In this document: positions 1-15,100 of the stretch, in pieces
Layout of the letters: each line of letters begins with the position of its first letter
Position numbering within the stretch: the stretch's first letter is position 1
Source: Blastomussa wellsi
Lineage: Eukaryota > Cnidaria > Anthozoa > Scleractinia > Plerogyridae
Direction: 5' to 3'
Assembly (NCBI GenBank): GCA_947652115.1
Contig: OX393564.1
Coordinates: forward strand, 2,209,870-2,273,869
Length of the DNA stretch: 64,000 bases
The notes under the pieces: model-generated
Told to the model about the DNA's origin: nothing
Seen by the model: only the letters and a program-made list of their open reading frames with translations
Databases searched by the model: none
Made by a program: the position numbers and the translations under genes

Positions 1-194
1 CAGGTTAATGCATTGTGTTGTTGAGTTTCCAAGGCACTACTCTTGTAGTGCCTCTCTTAAGCCGGGTGCATACCTGATCACTACATGGGCACCAGTGAAT
101 AGATTAATCTGTGCAGAGTCTCTGATTGATTGTTTGTTTTAGTGCAAAAGTGTACAACAAATTATGTAATGTGATTGTTCAATTCATTTTACAG

Positions 195-3100
195 TGAACT
201 CTGATTCCCAATTAGCTACACTAACAGTGGAAAGAAAGGTACGTCATTTATAACTAAATTAATACAGATTTTGAAGGAAAGCTAGCAAAATTAGGCTCTT
301 ATTAATAGAACTTTGATGAAATGAAAATATTTGATAATAGCGAGTCACCTGTGCATAAGTACCTTTTATTTATCACTTTACATTGAATGTTAATACCCAC
401 AGGCACTAGATATAGATAACACAAGATTCAAGAAAGAAAACAAAGAGCTGAGACAACAGTTTGAACTGCTCAGAAAAAATCACGAAGACCTCAAGGTAAG
501 ATCACTCATGCTGTACTATTTAGTACTAGTAAAAAATTATTAATATTAACATTCGATAGTTTTTGATTTTATGATATTTATTATAATACAATTAATTTTG
601 ATTACATTCTAAACATTTTTTTAAAATTTTATATAATTACCAGTATATTGCAATCATGGTACCATAATTTGTCACTCGGCAATGAAATGTTTAAGCCTTT
701 TTCAGTCATCCTTTTGCGTCAACTTGGTATATTTTCTCATTGTTTGGTCAGTTTGGTCAATTGAGCTTTGAAAACCAGTAGAAAACTTACCTATTAAGTG
801 TTGATAGTATGATGCACTAATTTGCTGCTGGATCTGCACTGTAATTTTCTCAGTAACATTTAATTTATGTTGTGTTCAGGTAGCGCATGATAAAGTTCTT
901 GACGAACACTACAAAACCAGTGACACCTTAAAGGTGACAACTGCCGACAACAGAGTGTTAATTTCACAGCACCAGAATGCTCTCCAGCGAGAACGCGAGC
1001 AGTGGAAGAATCGCATGGCTGAACAGGAGAGAGAGTTAGAAAAGTACAGGAATGAGATTGCACAAGAGGTGGCAAGGGAGAAAGACAAACAACAGTATTT
1101 GGAAAATGAGAAGTAATAATTAGCCAGAGTTTATTTATTTTCTTTGTTATCTATTTTATTAAGAATGTAATTGCAGAGCTTGATTTAAAAGTGTCATCCA
1201 CCATCTAGGACTTGTAAGTAAATTAAATCTTCTTTCTGTGCATGTAATTTTTCATTGTCACTCATAGACAAGGGTACAGGCATGCCATATTACCCAGGAC
1301 AAGAAAAAATTGAGAGCTGTTTGCCCAAAGGGCGAGCTAGGTTTCAAGTTTTTTCAAGCCCTGTAATTATGAACTGAAGTTGATATAAATAATAACTGAC
1401 AATGATTCATAATTATGATATTTTAGTCAGCTCTCCTGAAAGTATTTTGTACACATTTTGAATGAACATGGAAGGAATTGCTGCATACTAGATTGTTCCC
1501 GCTGCCTGCCTTTCATGTGCTTCAGATTCTACTTCTAATTCCCTTGTTTTATGATATGCAATCTCCTCCCCTGGCACATTGTATTGATTTCATTTTGATT
1601 TTCTTGGCTCCATCCAGGTCTGCTTTAAGAGAAGATGTCAACAGGCTACACAAGCAGTTACTAGATGAACGAGGCAATACTGACAAGCTCAGACAGGAAT
1701 TTGTATGTTGCATAGATTAAGAAAGATATTTAAGCCATGATAATGTTATAAAACCGGTCACGGAGTCAATTATATTTTGTTTTCCTACTCTAACTTGTAG
1801 TAATCTAATCTACGCCATGTAAATATGTATTGATATCTATTTGATTTTTTTTTATTTGTGGAGGCTGAACACATATACCGGTAAGCTGGTTAGTTTCTTT
1901 TCAGCCTCCTTCCCACTTTTCGTTATAATTAATTAAATTTACATTTCACTATAAGTTTATATTAATTACCACGTGATGTATTGTGTGTGGCAAATGAAAA
2001 ATAAAGAGAAATTTATTGTTAGACATCCAAGTTAAAAAAAGGACAAAATGGAAATTCTTTCATAACTACCTTTTCAGGTATTTTCCTGTTAGAATGCTTT
2101 TGGCGGATGAGTGTATGTTTGTTGTTCATTGCCAGGACAGAGACGTTTTGAATCTTCAATCTAAGGTCGATAAGATGACAAGAGAGAGAGAGCACTTGTC
2201 TAAGGAAAATGATCACATAATGAATGAGGTAAGCTTCATGACTAATTACTGACTAATTACACTGATTAGTATTGTTTACTGGTGCAAAAAATATTAATAA
2301 AAATTAATTGAATGCATGGAGTTATGCGGTTAAAATGCATATTTTAACAAAATTAACAACAAAGAGCAGTAGCGGTCAGCAGTCAACGGTTAGCGGTCTA
2401 CATCCTGGGCTCACAGGCTCGCATGGTTCATTCAGTCACACAGCAGTGTTCATTGTGCAGCTTCATCGGCCATCTTGTGCTGGGCATTTCAGATGTCTTC
2501 TCCCCTCCCCCTCCCTTCTCTATTTCCACTGCTTGGCATGTGGGCTCATGGCTGGGTTGCGGGGATTTGCCAGCCATGGGAGTGGTACTCGGTCTAGGGG
2601 CTGGCTGCCAACAGTGAAAGCCGATGGATACCCCAGGCCACCCAACCTTCACTTATCGATGCAGTTGTTAACATACTGTTGGATGGTAACGAAATGGGTC
2701 ACGCACTACCTCTCGGAACGAGATATGTCATTGGTTCTTAAAACGAGAACTAGCAGGTCACAACAATGCCCCTAGTCCAAGAAAACAGTGGAGGCAGTTT
2801 TTAACACAGGTAGAGAGGTACTAGTGGCTACCTGAACAAAATCCATGCAGCAGGAGTTCATTTTGTTAAGCCTAATCATACTAAGTGGCCAACAATTATG
2901 GATTACACCATTTTTTCTTGATTAACCGATATTAGACCAATGTATCGTTTGCAAGGTGAGTTTTCACTTTTTCTAGCCATTATCATTTTTCAGGTGAACC
3001 AAGCCGTTAGCGATTTTTCAAATGAAAGAGATAAAGTTGTTGGACAGCTAACACAGGCACAGGTAACACTTGGCTGCAAAAGCCGACAGATTTCCAGCTG

Positions 3101-6100
3101 TTGTTTCATATCAGCCATGGAAAATGACAGTCCGTCAAACAATTACAAGCTAGGAAAGAATGTAACAGTTGACGTACATCTTGTACAAGATGCTTACGTT
3201 GGATTGGAGAGAAGGCATGATTCATTCCCATACACATGTACAGATCCTCTTTTCACACTATGCTTCATTTATGCCTCTCTATTTCCTCCTGTCAAAAATT
3301 GCTCATCATATAGAACCCCATTACCACCCCTCTTTTGGTTTAGTTTCAGTGATTTCACCCAATAAGTTACTCCCACTTAAGTTCCTTTTTTGTTTCTCTA
3401 TCAATTAATTAATTGATAATTTATGTTTGAACTGACACCTACCGGTATTCAGGGAGAGATCAAAGGCCTTGAAGAATCCAAGAAGCTCCTTGAAGAAGAA
3501 AACCAAAACCTACTGCAAAGGATTTCTGCACTGGAGGAAAAACAGGTCTTGCACATTGTAATATATATTTTTAGCAAAATGGAAAGTACAATGTTCAGTA
3601 GTAGTAGTAGCTCTTTCCAATTTTTTCCCAGTTCCTGCCATGTTGGCAGTCCCGCTTTCCACCTTCTTTTCTCCAGCCTCTCGTAACCCTTCCATCCCCT
3701 ATTCTCTCGGTATCCCGTCCCCTAGAGCTGTCCCCTCCACTCACTAGCAGCTGGAGTAGTCACAAAGTTGAGCCTGCCATATGATCAACAGGGCCCAGGC
3801 TCCCATTTGTTCAAAGGATGAATAATGCTATCCACTGGATAAACCACTATCCGGTGGATAGTGTACTTTGTTTTGTCAACACGCACTTATCCACTGGATA
3901 GCGATTTATCTGGTGGGTAGCATTATCCACCCTTTGAACAGCTGGGCACAGATGTATAGCACATTACTGATACTCCACAACAAGTACATTAAATCTCTGA
4001 TATCTCTGAAACATTTCATTTCAGACCAGTCAAAGCCAAATTGAAGAAGCAATGAAAGGCATGATGGAATCAAAGAACAGGCTAGCTTTTGAGAAAGGAG
4101 GTCTGCAGGTACACATGCAATTTTCATGTACTTGTGCATACAGTGTGCAAAATTGCAATTCTTCCAACTGATCTACTTGATAACATTGTTTCATTGATTT
4201 TCATGTATAATTTTTATTTCATGAAAATGTTGGCCAGACATCATCATTTGTAATGCCTGAATTTGTTTGTTTTGCTTTAGTCCGAGGTGGAACATCTTCA
4301 ACAGGAGCTGAAGTCATTAGAGTCAATCACGGTATTCATCCCGATGAATTCTTGGAACTAATTTGTTGTTAGCAGTAATGGTTAGACATTTACTGTGCAA
4401 CTTTAAATCTCGACATTGTAGCTACATGTAAACATAGAAAACTTTGTCAACTCAACAATGGGCGCTGGCTGCAGACTATGAGCTGTCCCTATTTCTCTCA
4501 GATTGTTGAGGGGAAACAAAAAAACGCTTGACTAAGTGTCTAACACCTTTTAACATAATTCCATAAGATAACAACTTCTCAACCAAACTTCTGCACTCTC
4601 AATTCACTTATGGCACGTGACGACTTTGATTTTTCCCACTCCTTGGGAAAACTGGCCCTCTCTCGGTCACGCAACGCTATGTAGCAATGCAATATACTGT
4701 TGTGTGACAGAGAAAATGGACTTACATCTGAATAACATTGCAGATGGAAGCTGAGCAGCTCAGGAGGGTCAACAACAACTTACAAAATCAACAAAGCAAG
4801 GTACTCGGTCACATTTTTCTTCTAATCTTTGACTTTGTTTTTGTATGTGTATAAGTAATCCCGCTGGCAATTGTGGTTCGTTTGAACATATTTGTATAAC
4901 TGCGTTAAGCTTGAATTCTGATGATATTACACAAAATTAACTTGTCCTTATTTAGAACTTCTCTATAACATCTCTCGTTAGAACTTGGTTGAACTGCAAT
5001 CTTGCAAGGCCACAGTCAAGAAGCTGGAATCACAAATCAGAGAGGTGACCAAAAGCAATTTTCCTAAACGCTCTAAGATATACATCTAATTGCAATAACG
5101 TTATCATTATGAAAAACAAAAACAAAATGGAAAGAGAAAAACGGAATTAATGTACAACATTGTCTTCAAATCGAAGGGAACCTTGAAAGTTTTACCAAGG
5201 TAGAAAAACGCCAAGTAAGTCGCAATAAACTGAGAAGAAACAAGGATTGCATTATATAATAATATCGACAATAACAACAATAACAATAGCAATAACAATA
5301 ACAATAAAAACAACAACAATAACAACAATAACAATAACAATAATAATAACAACAATAATAACAATAATAATAACAATAACAATAATTAATAATTATATAG
5401 AGCTAGTATCCTAATGTTCAAATGCGCTTTACAATATGAGGATGATTGGGAAAGATAATCATTGTAATTCATTGGCGGATCTAGGGGAAGCTCACGGGCG
5501 ACCCGGCCGTCCCCCCGCCCCCTCCTTACCTTTTGGTACTGGTCCACACATTCGGTGTCGTGCATGACTCCCCCCCCCCAGCCCCTAGCTCAAGGTCTGG
5601 ATCCGCCACGTTTATTAACCAACTTGAAAATTTTAGGTTGAATTTTTCAAGACGTGGAGGTTAATTAAAAATGACGTGGAAGTTACATAATGATTGTTCT
5701 CTGTCTTCATAGGGTCAATTAATTAGCAGCAGAAAGGATGCTGACATGAGGTCAGTAATACAGTCAAGAGAAGAAGCTCTGAGGGAAGTGGAAAAACTTG
5801 TGCAGCATACAGAAAGTTTGGAGAGAAAATACACTGAAAAGGTAATCATCGACATTTGCGGATTTCGCTGCATGAAGTGAACGCGAAGTTCGTCATTCTC
5901 AATCCGTTTCAACCTTGCCCAATCTTTAGCCATTCTTGTTCCATTTTGGTTTATAATTCCCTCTTAAATGTTTTCCAACCTTATTTAACTGTTATTTTAA
6001 AGTTATCTTTGATCTGAATGGAATTTTGTTATAATAACATCATAACATTCTTTGCTGCCAGATCGACACTTTGCAACGGTCGCTGAGCGATGCGCGGGAA

Positions 6101-9100
6101 AACAGCGGCAGCCTGTCAAGTACTGTAGAGAGCTTAATGACGTCACACGCTGAACTGCAGGAAGCAATGGAGCGTTTACAAACTGACATGGGACAGAAAG
6201 ACAACGAGCTTAATATACTGCGGAGAGATAAGTGAGTGACTTCATTTGAAAGGGTCTTTCACGTGTATCTGGCACAGCATCTGGGGATATTCTGAGAGAC
6301 AAATCGAATCAAATTTGCAACTAATTTCAATGATTCAGTAGTCAAATCCCGGTTCTTTACATGGAAAGGGACAGTGCCACGGCTTTGTAAAGTCTATTTT
6401 TAAAACGTAATGTTTGCGAAAAAAGATACCTCAGTCTGTAGATCCAGATGACAAAACCATATCCTCATTACAAAAATGTCACTGGGCGTTATAATTAAAA
6501 GTTACAAGCACACGAGATGAATTTCAAATCTTGTCACCCTAAGTTTTTACAAAAAGCCATATCGCAATCTGTTTTAATCTTCTTCAATTTTTGTCCATCT
6601 GTACCTTCTGTTGTATCTGCTGTGTTAAAGGGACACTCACCATTTTTAGCATGATTTTAGAAATCTCAAAAACATGCATTGATCTTTGGAAGCTGAACAA
6701 TAATGGTTTTATTTTGTAGATCAGTGCTCGACAAATGATTAGAACCCATTAGGAAGTGAGGATGGTTAACGATGGCGAGGATGGAAACGGATTGTGATAT
6801 GGATTTTTGAAAAAACGTCAGGATGTCAGTTTCTCAAAGGTTCAAGTTTCGTTCGAAAATCGTTGAAATTTTGCAAAAATGTTGCTGCAGTGTGGACTTT
6901 CTGCAAGAAATTGCTTTTAATTATTTAGTCAGAGCTAATTTAGTTCTTATTACATAAATTTAGAGACCGTTCCGCGAATTTATAACAGTTTTAAGCAAAT
7001 TTATCTTGACAGTGTCCCTTTATTGAAATGTTTTTTCACTGTGTGAAGTGGTCATTTTTAAATTATCACTCAATTTGATTTTCTTGTTCATGTTATAATC
7101 CGGTTCCATCGATCTCCCAATGGGTCCCTGCCATTTGTCGAGTACTGTTATACAAAGTCTAACCAAAATCGTTCGCTTCTTGTTATTCAGCTTTGTTTTT
7201 GAGCTTCTTTTTTCTCCTTCTCAGAATTTCCTCTCAGCAACTTATCAAGCAACTTCAATACGAGAATGATGCTTTGCAAAGTAAAATAATCGTCGTAGAA
7301 CAGGCAGAGTTACAAGAGGTAGGGTAGAATATTGACTAAAATGGATATAAACTCCATTAATAAATACTCTCTATAAATTCAGTTCCAGATTGAGAGCTGG
7401 TGAACACATAACAATTATTCCATGAGCCCGCGTTGGATATGAAGTGATAAAATAACCAACGAGCGCGTAGCGCGAGTTGGTTATAATCACTTCATATCCA
7501 ACAAGGGCGAATGGAATAATTGTTTTAGTAAATTCTCAAACCGGGTTTTGCCGCCGATTTTTATTTCCACAATTTTACAAAGCGTAAAATAAAAACTTGG
7601 CTCACTATTTTCCATATGACGTAAAACTCCGACTATTGGCTCATAGTCGTAGTTTTTTAGCCAATCAAAAAGCTAGAAATGCAATAGTCGGAGCTGAGAA
7701 AATACTAATACAGATTATACAGCGATAATGTATTTATCAGTGTTTTTGTAAGCTTCTCGTCAATTTCCTTTCTAAAAAGAGACTATGAAAATCGATTGGC
7801 GTTCTTAACAAATGCGCCTCGCACGGGACAAAAAAGACGGAAAAACCACGCTAGCAAGGACGTGATCACCGATGACTTCCTTGGCTTAAAGGAATTCTCT
7901 GATCTCTGATTGGTCAGAATATGGCTCAGTTCTTTTTGTTGATAAATTTGCTCTTTCACACAGGATTGGGTTTGTGCCCTATATTTCTAAACAAATCAAA
8001 CGTTTGCGGCATTGACCTTACTTGCGTTATTATTTCCGTTGTTAGCTGAGGCCATTACGCGAAGCCTTGTCTAACGCCCAGGTTGACCGAGAAAGAATGT
8101 CCGAGCAACTTGAAAGATTATTGTCAGCGAACAAAGAGTTACAAGATAACATGGAGGTGTTACAGACAGAGTTAGGACGAAAACAAGTGGAATTTGAGAA
8201 ACTGCTTGAGGAAAGGTACTATAGAATTGGTAGGAGGATCTTGTCTAACACGGGGTTCTGGGGTTTGGTTTTATTCCCCTTTTGGCGAAGGTAAGTCCAC
8301 TAATCCCTCGGGCTACACAGGCTAAGTCTCGCTCCATCCCTTCTATTTCAATTGCATGTGTGGTCAGCCACAACGAAAATGTATCTTTTAGATACATTTA
8401 ACGTTTGACTTCATTTAATAAAACTGAAAAATCGCTGTTATTCGGAAAACAATAGCTCAATATAACTGTTTTAAAATAAAGGTGGCTCAAAACAGTTTCC
8501 AGCACTTTCAAAGACTTAGAATTTGCTGGGTCGTTATAACCACTCTTTATTAGTTGATGCTACAATCCTGGTATCAAAAAACTGTCCAATCATTGGTGAA
8601 CACATTGTTATCATTTTCGTGACATAATAGGTTACCATAGAAACAATATGACCTGCTAAAAACGCCCTTAATTTTAGCTTTAACTGCTAATAACTCAAAA
8701 ACGAGCTCGGTGACCCCCATTTTTTATTATCGAATTTTGCTGAGCATGAGAAGATGCAACTTTTTGCAAAGTTGAAAAAAATTCTGTGGAGGGGGTTCAG
8801 AGCCACCTTAAATTTTCGAAAAGTTTAGATGGCTCTGAACCCCCTCCACAGAATTTTTTTCAACTTTGCCAAAAGTTGCATGTTCTCATGCTTATCAACA
8901 TTCGATAATAAAAAATGGGGGTCACCGAGCTCGTTTTTTTTTTTATTTTTTTATTTTTTTATTTTTTTATTTAAATGTCTTTAATATCCACATTTTACAC
9001 ATAATTAATTAATTATATAATTAGGTACACGTACAAAAACAAAAATATAAATATATATATTAAGATATGAAGTTTGAACAGTATTTGTAGTATAGAGAAC

Positions 9101-12100
9101 AAATAAATAGGTAAATAAACTAAATAAATTACAAAAAGGGTGCCCAAGTCGTTTCGAATTTATTTAGAGACTTGTTTTTTATAGCTATTGTGCGCATGAT
9201 ATCTAACTTGTTTTTTAAACGTAGAAGAAAGCAATCAAAGCTCAGCCTGTCATCGCAGACACTTGTTGTGAAAATGTGATATTTGGCAATGATAAGGATG
9301 TAATTGAGCACTCTCTTATTGTTCGCATTTTGGTGCCAGCCAGATAAAATCACATTTGCAGATAGGACAATTGTTTCAGAAATTTTTTCTTCCCACCATC
9401 GCGTAAATTCTTCCCAAAAGAGGAGCGATTCGCTGCAATTGTATAACATGTGAACAAGCGATTGTTTTTCTAACTTGCACAATGAGCATATATCATCATC
9501 TACAAGGCCGGCGCGAAATAAACTGGAGCGACATGGCAAAATATTATGTATTATTTTATACTGGAAGGCAATAAGCTTCGTTTCTTTGGTAACTGAGAAA
9601 GGAAGCAAGTAGACGTCGTGAATATTCTCTTTGGTGAATCCGTAATCTAGAATTTTGTTTTCATTTGTCGGCGGTATAAAAGTTTTTTCAAGGATGTTTT
9701 TGTATGCAGTTCGAGTGCTGGGATTTGTTAATGAAATGGAAGTTTCAGGAGAAGCAGTTTGTATTGGTTTGTTTGAATTCCGGATTGACCTTTTCCACTT
9801 GTTTGGAATAGCTTTTATAAGACCGTGGTACAAGGTGAATGGTGTATCGAAGTTAAATTTTTGTTTGAAGTTGGCCAAAGACAGAAACTCTCGGTTTGCA
9901 TTTAGTAGGTCCTGGACCTGTACAATATCATGATGGAACCAGCTATTGTAAAATAATGATTTTTTGTCAACCAAAATGTTTTGGTTGTTCCAAATAATTT
10001 CATGTTCTGGGGGTGTTCTGCTACATGGCGTCAGTAATTTGTAATCTTGCCAGTACCTCAGTACGAAATGGTAAAAAGTTGGGAGATTTTTAAGGTCGAG
10101 TAGTTTAGAGTCGTAATCACAATTTGTTAAAAAGGACAGACCGCCATATTGAACTAAAGCTTGCTCCAGAATTATTTTCCAAGAGGCGTCACCTTCATCT
10201 TTTATTCTTTTGATCCAGGCTATTTTCAAAGCCTTTTCCATAATTTCAAAATCCATCATTTTCAGTCCGCCGTGTTTCCTTTCGGCAATTATTGTTTTCT
10301 TCTTTATTTTTGCAGGTTTGCCTTCCCAAATGAAGTTAAAAGTGAGTTTATTGATTCTCTCCACCAAGAGTGGGGGGATAGGGAGCACGGACGTACTATA
10401 AATAATTTTAGATAAGCCCAGGGACTTGACAATTTTTATTCTTCCGATCAAAGTGAGATTTCGTCGCCTCCACGCGTTTAGAACTTTTTCTATGTTTTTG
10501 ATCTTTTCCTCAAAATTTAGCCTGTTCTGTTCATCATAAGAGAAATGTACACCGAGGGCCTGCACAGGCTCTTTTGGCCATTTAAAATTGTATGGGGTTT
10601 CTCGGCAGTTTCTCCAAGAACCTAGCCACAAGGCCTCGGTTTTAGAGGTATTAATTTCCAGTCCATAGTTTGTTTTGAATTCCTCTAAAAGTTTCAATAA
10701 TTGAGTTACTGACTCACAGTCACGAACAAAAATCGTGGTGTCATCAGCGTACTGCGTGATTTTAATTTCTTTTTGGCCAACGTTTATGCCGTTGAGCTCG
10801 TTTTTTAGTTATTAGCAGTTAAAGCTAAAATTAAGGGTGTTTTAGCAGGTCATATTGTTTCTATGGTAACCTATTATGTCACGAAAATTATAACAACGTG
10901 TTCACCAGTGATTGGGAAGTTTTTTGATACCATGATTGTAGCATCAACTAATAAAGAGTGGTTATAATAACCCATCAAAGTCTTTGAAAGTGCTGGAAAC
11001 TGTTTTGAGCCACCTTAAATCGCGGAAGTTCGATAGTTACTCATTTCGCTCTTCCAGCCTATTCAGCTGTCTGCTTGATCGCTCAAAGAGCAAAATGTAT
11101 ATCGAACTAGCTACTTCCGCGATTAACAGTCTTATTAAGTTATTTTTCGAACTACAGCGATTTTACGATATATTATAAAGCTATTTTAAGTAGGTCGAAC
11201 GTATCTAAAAGATGTAATGACTTATTATTCTTGTTGTTATAACTTAATTATCACCGACGTGTTTACAAAATACTGGATGGTATTTAGACTGTATCGAGAT
11301 GTAGGAACATTTGTTCCGGGTTAGTTAGTTATTTGCAGTTTTACTTTCCGCAGAGATCATCAAATTCGGAAATACGGCGAGGGCAAGGCTGTAGAGGTTG
11401 AAGAGAGAGTGGATGAAGTGCTTCGTCAAGGACAGAAAGACTTGCAAGAAGCAAGAATGAAACACAAGAAAGATGTTGCGAAGGTAATTACAAACTATGC
11501 AAATACATTGGCTGTTAGACCGTTTTGTGCAAACGCAGATAGCGAAATATTACAGCAAGACGTCAAGACCAAAACAAAGCCTGCACCAAGCAAAGCATGA
11601 AAACGGCGACATAAGCGTCAGGATTGAAGACGCACCCTCGGTTTACCTCGGTGTAAAAACATGGGACTATTTTCTTTGTTTGCGAACTATTGTTTTTCTG
11701 CTCTATATTGTCTTTCCATTTCAAGATAATAATTAGAAGTTATTCCATAGACATAATAATTTATATCAGCTAGAAACGTGCCGTGTGGAAGCCGAAGGGA
11801 GATATTCAAGGAAAAACCATTTATCGTTATTTTACTTTTTGAAGTGATTGTTAAACATGATGGCTTTTAATTTGTTATGGATCTTGCAGCTTAAGAAAGA
11901 TCTCGAAGACTCCAACGCTTCTAAGAACAAGTTCAAAGAATCAAACAAGAAATTAGAAGAGAAAGTTAAAGAGTTCGAAGAGCAATTGACAAAGAACAAA
12001 TCCAAAATGAAATCGCAGAAAGTTCAAATAGAGCAGTTACGGAAAGCGCAGAAAGCAAAAGATATCGAAGGAGAAGATGCAAAAGACAAAACTGAGGTAA

Positions 12101-15100
12101 TGAAAAGAAATACAGCTCAATGTTGGTACAAACGGTACAATCGGACAGACTTATCCACCAGTCATGTGAAACCCCCGCCACCCCCCATTGGGGGATACCC
12201 GGGGCATTCACTTTTACTGTCAGTGAAATGCAGTGAAAGCCTTGCCTTGCGGGGAAAAACTTCAGAGTGAACTCCCCCGCCCTCTAAACATCAAGCACAA
12301 TTCATCTAATAACTAGAGCTTTCACACGATTTTTTTTCATACACTGAAAACCCCGGTTTGCCCCGGGTATCCCCCAATGGGGGGGGGTGCGGGGGTTTCA
12401 AGTGACTGGTGCATTAACTGGGCGTATTGCAATTAGCTTGTGGGGGGCGGGGGAGGTGGGGCGGGGGGGGGGGGGGGTGCGGCGCTGGACTCCGGATCGA
12501 GTGGCGTAGGTTTGAGCCGAGGCCGGGGTACTGTTTTGTGGGCAAGAAACATGTCTCGTTCCGAGAGGTAGCTGGGCGACCCACTTTAGTACTTGTTAGC
12601 AACCTATTCAGCGGAAGATGAAATAGTCCTAGTGACTTGACGCTACAGAAACCGGGATAAGCTCCCGCGGTATGGAACAGACTTTTCCTTAAAGGGAACC
12701 TCGGTTCTTGAAACAAGTTGACGTTAAGTTGTCTAAAATCGTGTCTAAATTACAAACTTTACCGTATGAGGGAGATACAACATTTCATACTCATAAAATG
12801 AGAAAAAGATTATCGCTTTTAAATTTCCCGCGCGCCGCCATCTTGGATTATATGACCTCAGTGCGTTGCCCCATTGTTTCATACAAACAACCTGAACGCA
12901 ATGACGCCATAAAATCTAATATGGCGGCCCACGAGAATTTTAAAAGCGATAATGACCGATAATCTTTTCCGTTTTTTATTATCCGGTAAAATTTGTAATT
13001 TAGACACTATTTTAGACTACCTAAAGTCAGCTTGTTTCAAGAGCCGAGGTTTCCTTTAACAATTGTAATTAACTTAGCATTAGGACTGATCTGCTTGCTC
13101 TATATTCAATTTATTAGTAATAGGTGTGAAGTGAGTGCTTCTCGGTTTTGTTCACTTTCGCAGCATTTCAAGAAAGAGTTGAACAGCTTAGAACGTGTTA
13201 AAAATGAGTACATGCGGAAAAACAGTGAACAGGTATGTTGGTTTTGCTCAGAGCGCCAAAATATCAAAATTCTTGTTACTTTGCAGATTGCGTGGCTCGT
13301 CAACTCCTTCGCGCGGCTTCGCCACACTTGCGTGAGACCCAAACGTGAACCTGTTCGCAGGCTAAAATAAAAGTTATAAGATGGAAATGAAAAGCCCTCC
13401 AATCCTAATTCCATATCGTATGTACGCATCAATTCATTTAGGTTTTCATTGCGTTTACTGTTGTAGGCCAAAACAATTGATGAGTTTGTCTCAAAGTTTG
13501 CTGATCTTCAAGGAGAGCTAGAAACTCTAATACAAGCTCAACGGTAAGTTTGCATGATGAGCTTCGCTGCCAATATATGCCAAGTGTGCACGATTTGTCT
13601 GTGTTTGTTCTAACGTTAGGATTTATACAATTATAATTACTGTTTCCCTCTTAACATTAACAGGGATAAAGAGGAAGAACTCGAACGAGAAAAGAGTCTG
13701 CGAAAAGATCTGGAACAACGGTTTATGGTAAGAGCAAATTTACTATTTATTTATACAAATGTTACGTGTGTCATGCAGCATTACTACCGCGCCGCCATGA
13801 ATTAGATAAAATTAATTTAAATATCCAAAATACTGAGTCGAACACTAAGTGACCGAAAGCCTTACGCGCGTATGAAGTCTGATTTTTTTTTCAAGTATAT
13901 TTTTCTATTTGTAATTAAAAGGATAGAATGGAGAGTGAATGAAAGATGGTAATAGAAGCTGTGTGTTATTTTTATTTCAAATGCTTCAGTGTTAAATCCG
14001 CTAAGGTGAAAAGATATCCAACTAGTTTGGATGGTATCCCCTCTCCGAGATTGAGCTGATCCCGCATTCTTATTCGGCATGGACGTCGCTAAATGATATG
14101 ACGTCATCCTAGTGTCGTTAATTTTATAACTGGATACTTTTAGTAAATCGGAACTCGTCGGATTCTTACGGTTATTGCCGAGTACAGCACTCCAGATGGT
14201 GGTAGTTAATTTGTGAATTATATAATTTCTTTTTTATCAGAATAGAATTGAATTTGTCGTTGTTTATTGCAGAAACTACAAACGCGGGAAAAGGATTTAG
14301 AGACATCGAGAAAAGATACGGAGAAAAAGCTAGCAGAAGCTAACTTCGAAACACAACAGGTATATTTCTTTAAAATATTGGTGGAATCGATATTATTGCC
14401 TGGGGGAAGGGGTGGGGGGGGGGGGGGGCTCGCATATGAAAGGGGCGACCGATCTGGGTATGGCCCAAGCTTTTTTGACCCATAAAAGAGACCATGAAAA
14501 TTTTGATTCTCTGAATCGAGTAAATAAAGCAAATTAAAAATATACATATTAAGTATATATTTTTTTACTTTGCGTGCAACCCTAAGTGAGACCAACATCC
14601 GAAATTTACACCCTAAGCGACACGACGAGCATCTCCGCCCCTTTCATATGCGAGTCCCCCCGGGTATTAATGGTGGAATCGATATTATTACACGGTATTG
14701 TTTTTGTGGCGGGAAGATGAAAGACCCTGCATGGGAACGGGGCTAAAATGTGTATTTCGGTACTTAGTTATATGTTTGTCATATAAAAAGAGAACTTCGA
14801 TTTCGTTTCAACCGTGCTAAAATATGTTGCCAGTCTCTGACAGTAAAACCATCGGCACATAACATGTATATGAGCTCATATACCATGGCCTAAAAACCAA
14901 TCAAAACTCAGGAATTGTAATATATAATGATATAGGTCACTGGCTCGTAAGGTCTTTGCTTAAAAATACCTAAGGGTTTGTTCCTTCCTTCCTTCATTCA
15001 TTCGTTCGTTCGTTCGTTCGTTCATTTATCTATCTTTCAGGTTTCAGAGAATTTGCGCGAAGCTCAAGAATGGTTCAAAGAAAAATTTGGAAATCTGCAG

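Larger units (their letters stand above)
8480..11015. mobile_element. Long foldback DNA transposon (MITE-like), split by a LINE
   Basis: The left arm, from AGGTGGCTCAAAACAGTTTC at 8480, is matched by its inverse GAAACTGTTTTGAGCCACCT ending at 11015, and the pairing runs for over 200 bp. A second inverted pair at 8770-8925 surrounds CCTCCACAGAATTTTTTTC. The flanking trinucleotide TAA (8477-8479 and 11016-11018) may be a 3-bp target duplication, as in PIF/Harbinger elements. Bases 8940-10793 are a later LINE insertion. It sits in a CCDC150 intron. Confidence 0.8.

Noticed and set aside
2308..2775. 155-codon plus-strand frame in a CCDC150 intron
   Set aside because: Overlaps a dispersed repeat shared with 37700-37945 and is not needed for the CCDC150 frame.
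5107..5382. Leucine-rich protein on the minus strand
   Set aside because: It is the translation of the AAC/AAT microsatellite.
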